DNA from: Bradyrhizobium sp. CCGB12
GTDB lineage: Bacteria > Pseudomonadota > Alphaproteobacteria > Rhizobiales > Xanthobacteraceae
Assembly (NCBI RefSeq): GCF_024199845.1
Contig: NZ_JANADO010000001.1
Span: forward strand, 4,464,001-4,528,000
Direction: 5' to 3'
Length of the DNA: 64,000 bases
The notes below the pieces were generated by a model. It searched no databases, was not told where the DNA came from, and was given only the letters and a program-made list of their open reading frames with translations. Below are positions 63,735 through 64,000 of the stretch, one piece after another (the stretch's first letter is position 1; every line of letters starts with the position of its first letter). Made by a program: the position numbers and the translations under genes.

Positions 63735-64000
63735 TTACGGCGTCAGCACCGTGCGCCCGACGACTGCGCCCTGCTGCAACTGCACCAGCGCGTCGTTGGC
63801 CCTGGCGAGCGGTGCCGTCGTCACCGGGATCGGCGCTACGTTCTTGGTGCGCACGAGATCGAGCAGCTCCTGCGTCTCACGCAGATTGCCGACATAGCTG
63901 CCCTGGATCGTCACGGCCTTGATCGGAATCAGCGGCAGCGCCCAGGTCGCGCCGCCGCCGAACAGGCCGACGATGACGAGCTTGCCGCCCTTGGTCAGGC
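63735..64000 (-). CDS. Zinc-type alcohol dehydrogenase, C-terminal part (cut by window edge)
   Basis: The last 88 residues of a minus-strand gene whose start is beyond base 64000. It reads LTKGGKLVIVGLFGGGATWA, then PIKAVTIQGSYVGNLRETQELLDLVRTK and ends QLQQGAVVGRTVLTP. This is the standard C-terminal end of an AdhP-like NAD(P)-dependent alcohol dehydrogenase. Nothing can be said about its zinc sites. Confidence 0.82.
   Translation of the reverse strand, partial: LTKGGKLVIVGLFGGGATWALPLIPIKAVTIQGSYVGNLRETQELLDLVRTKNVAPIPVTTAPLARANDALVQLQQGAVVGRTVLTP

Overview
The window is a GC-rich alphaproteobacterial chromosome segment, most probably from Bradyrhizobium or a close relative. This rests on the nas-type nitrate assimilation genes, a GcrA paralogue, DUF1236 and dodecin genes, several TRAP and ABC importers for organic acids, and several families of palindromic intergenic repeats that I associate with Bradyrhizobium genomes. 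No sequence search was possible, so the taxonomic call is inference. No rRNA, tRNA, CRISPR array or prophage was seen.

Region by region. 1-11.6 kb: two PfkB-family sugar kinases (the first cut by the window edge), an FAD reductase, an enoyl-CoA hydratase overlapping a histidine phosphatase, then a sugar-acid module (IlvD/Edd dehydratase plus TRAP transporter) divergent from a GntR regulator, with two matching palindromes between them. 11.7-13.5 kb: transglutaminase and a potassium-channel gene with a C-terminal zinc ribbon. 13.6-17.3 kb: a probable 4-nitrobenzoate cluster (PnbA-like nitroreductase, PnbB-like hydroxylaminobenzoate lyase, orphan ABC binding protein, divergent LysR). 17.3-19.2 kb: uronate dehydrogenase divergent from an SMP-30 lactonase. 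19.3-21.1 kb: an intact IS1182-family element inserted into a palindromic repeat. 21.1-31.2 kb: aldehyde dehydrogenase, AceE-like E1 with divergent Lrp regulator, PPK2, and three peripheral metabolism genes plus an EamA transporter.

31.4-43.6 kb is the most coherent system. On the minus strand lie nrtABC, narK, a flavoprotein gene and the nitrate reductase gene. On the plus strand, from a near-consensus sigma-54 promoter, lie a formate/nitrite channel and a PP2C phosphatase/Ser-Thr kinase fusion. The untranslated leaders of nrtA and narK share a conserved block of about 57 bases, consistent with NasT (ANTAR) antitermination. Together these genes import nitrate, reduce it to nitrite and handle nitrite. 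No nitrite reductase, Bjgb haemoglobin or nasST genes are in the window.

43.6-46 kb carries small genes, including a GcrA-like regulator, an acidic-tail protein and dodecin. 46-51.4 kb holds an intradiol dioxygenase, a beta-lactamase-fold hydrolase and a second TRAP operon. 51.6-52.6 kb has very small secreted or membrane proteins, one only 26 residues long. 52.7-64 kb holds an HWE sensor kinase, an enolase-superfamily enzyme, an animal-type haem peroxidase, CcdA, a LysR/XRE regulator pair, an enoyl-CoA hydratase, a Tyr/Gly-rich secreted protein, an isocitrate/isopropylmalate-type dehydrogenase and a truncated alcohol dehydrogenase.
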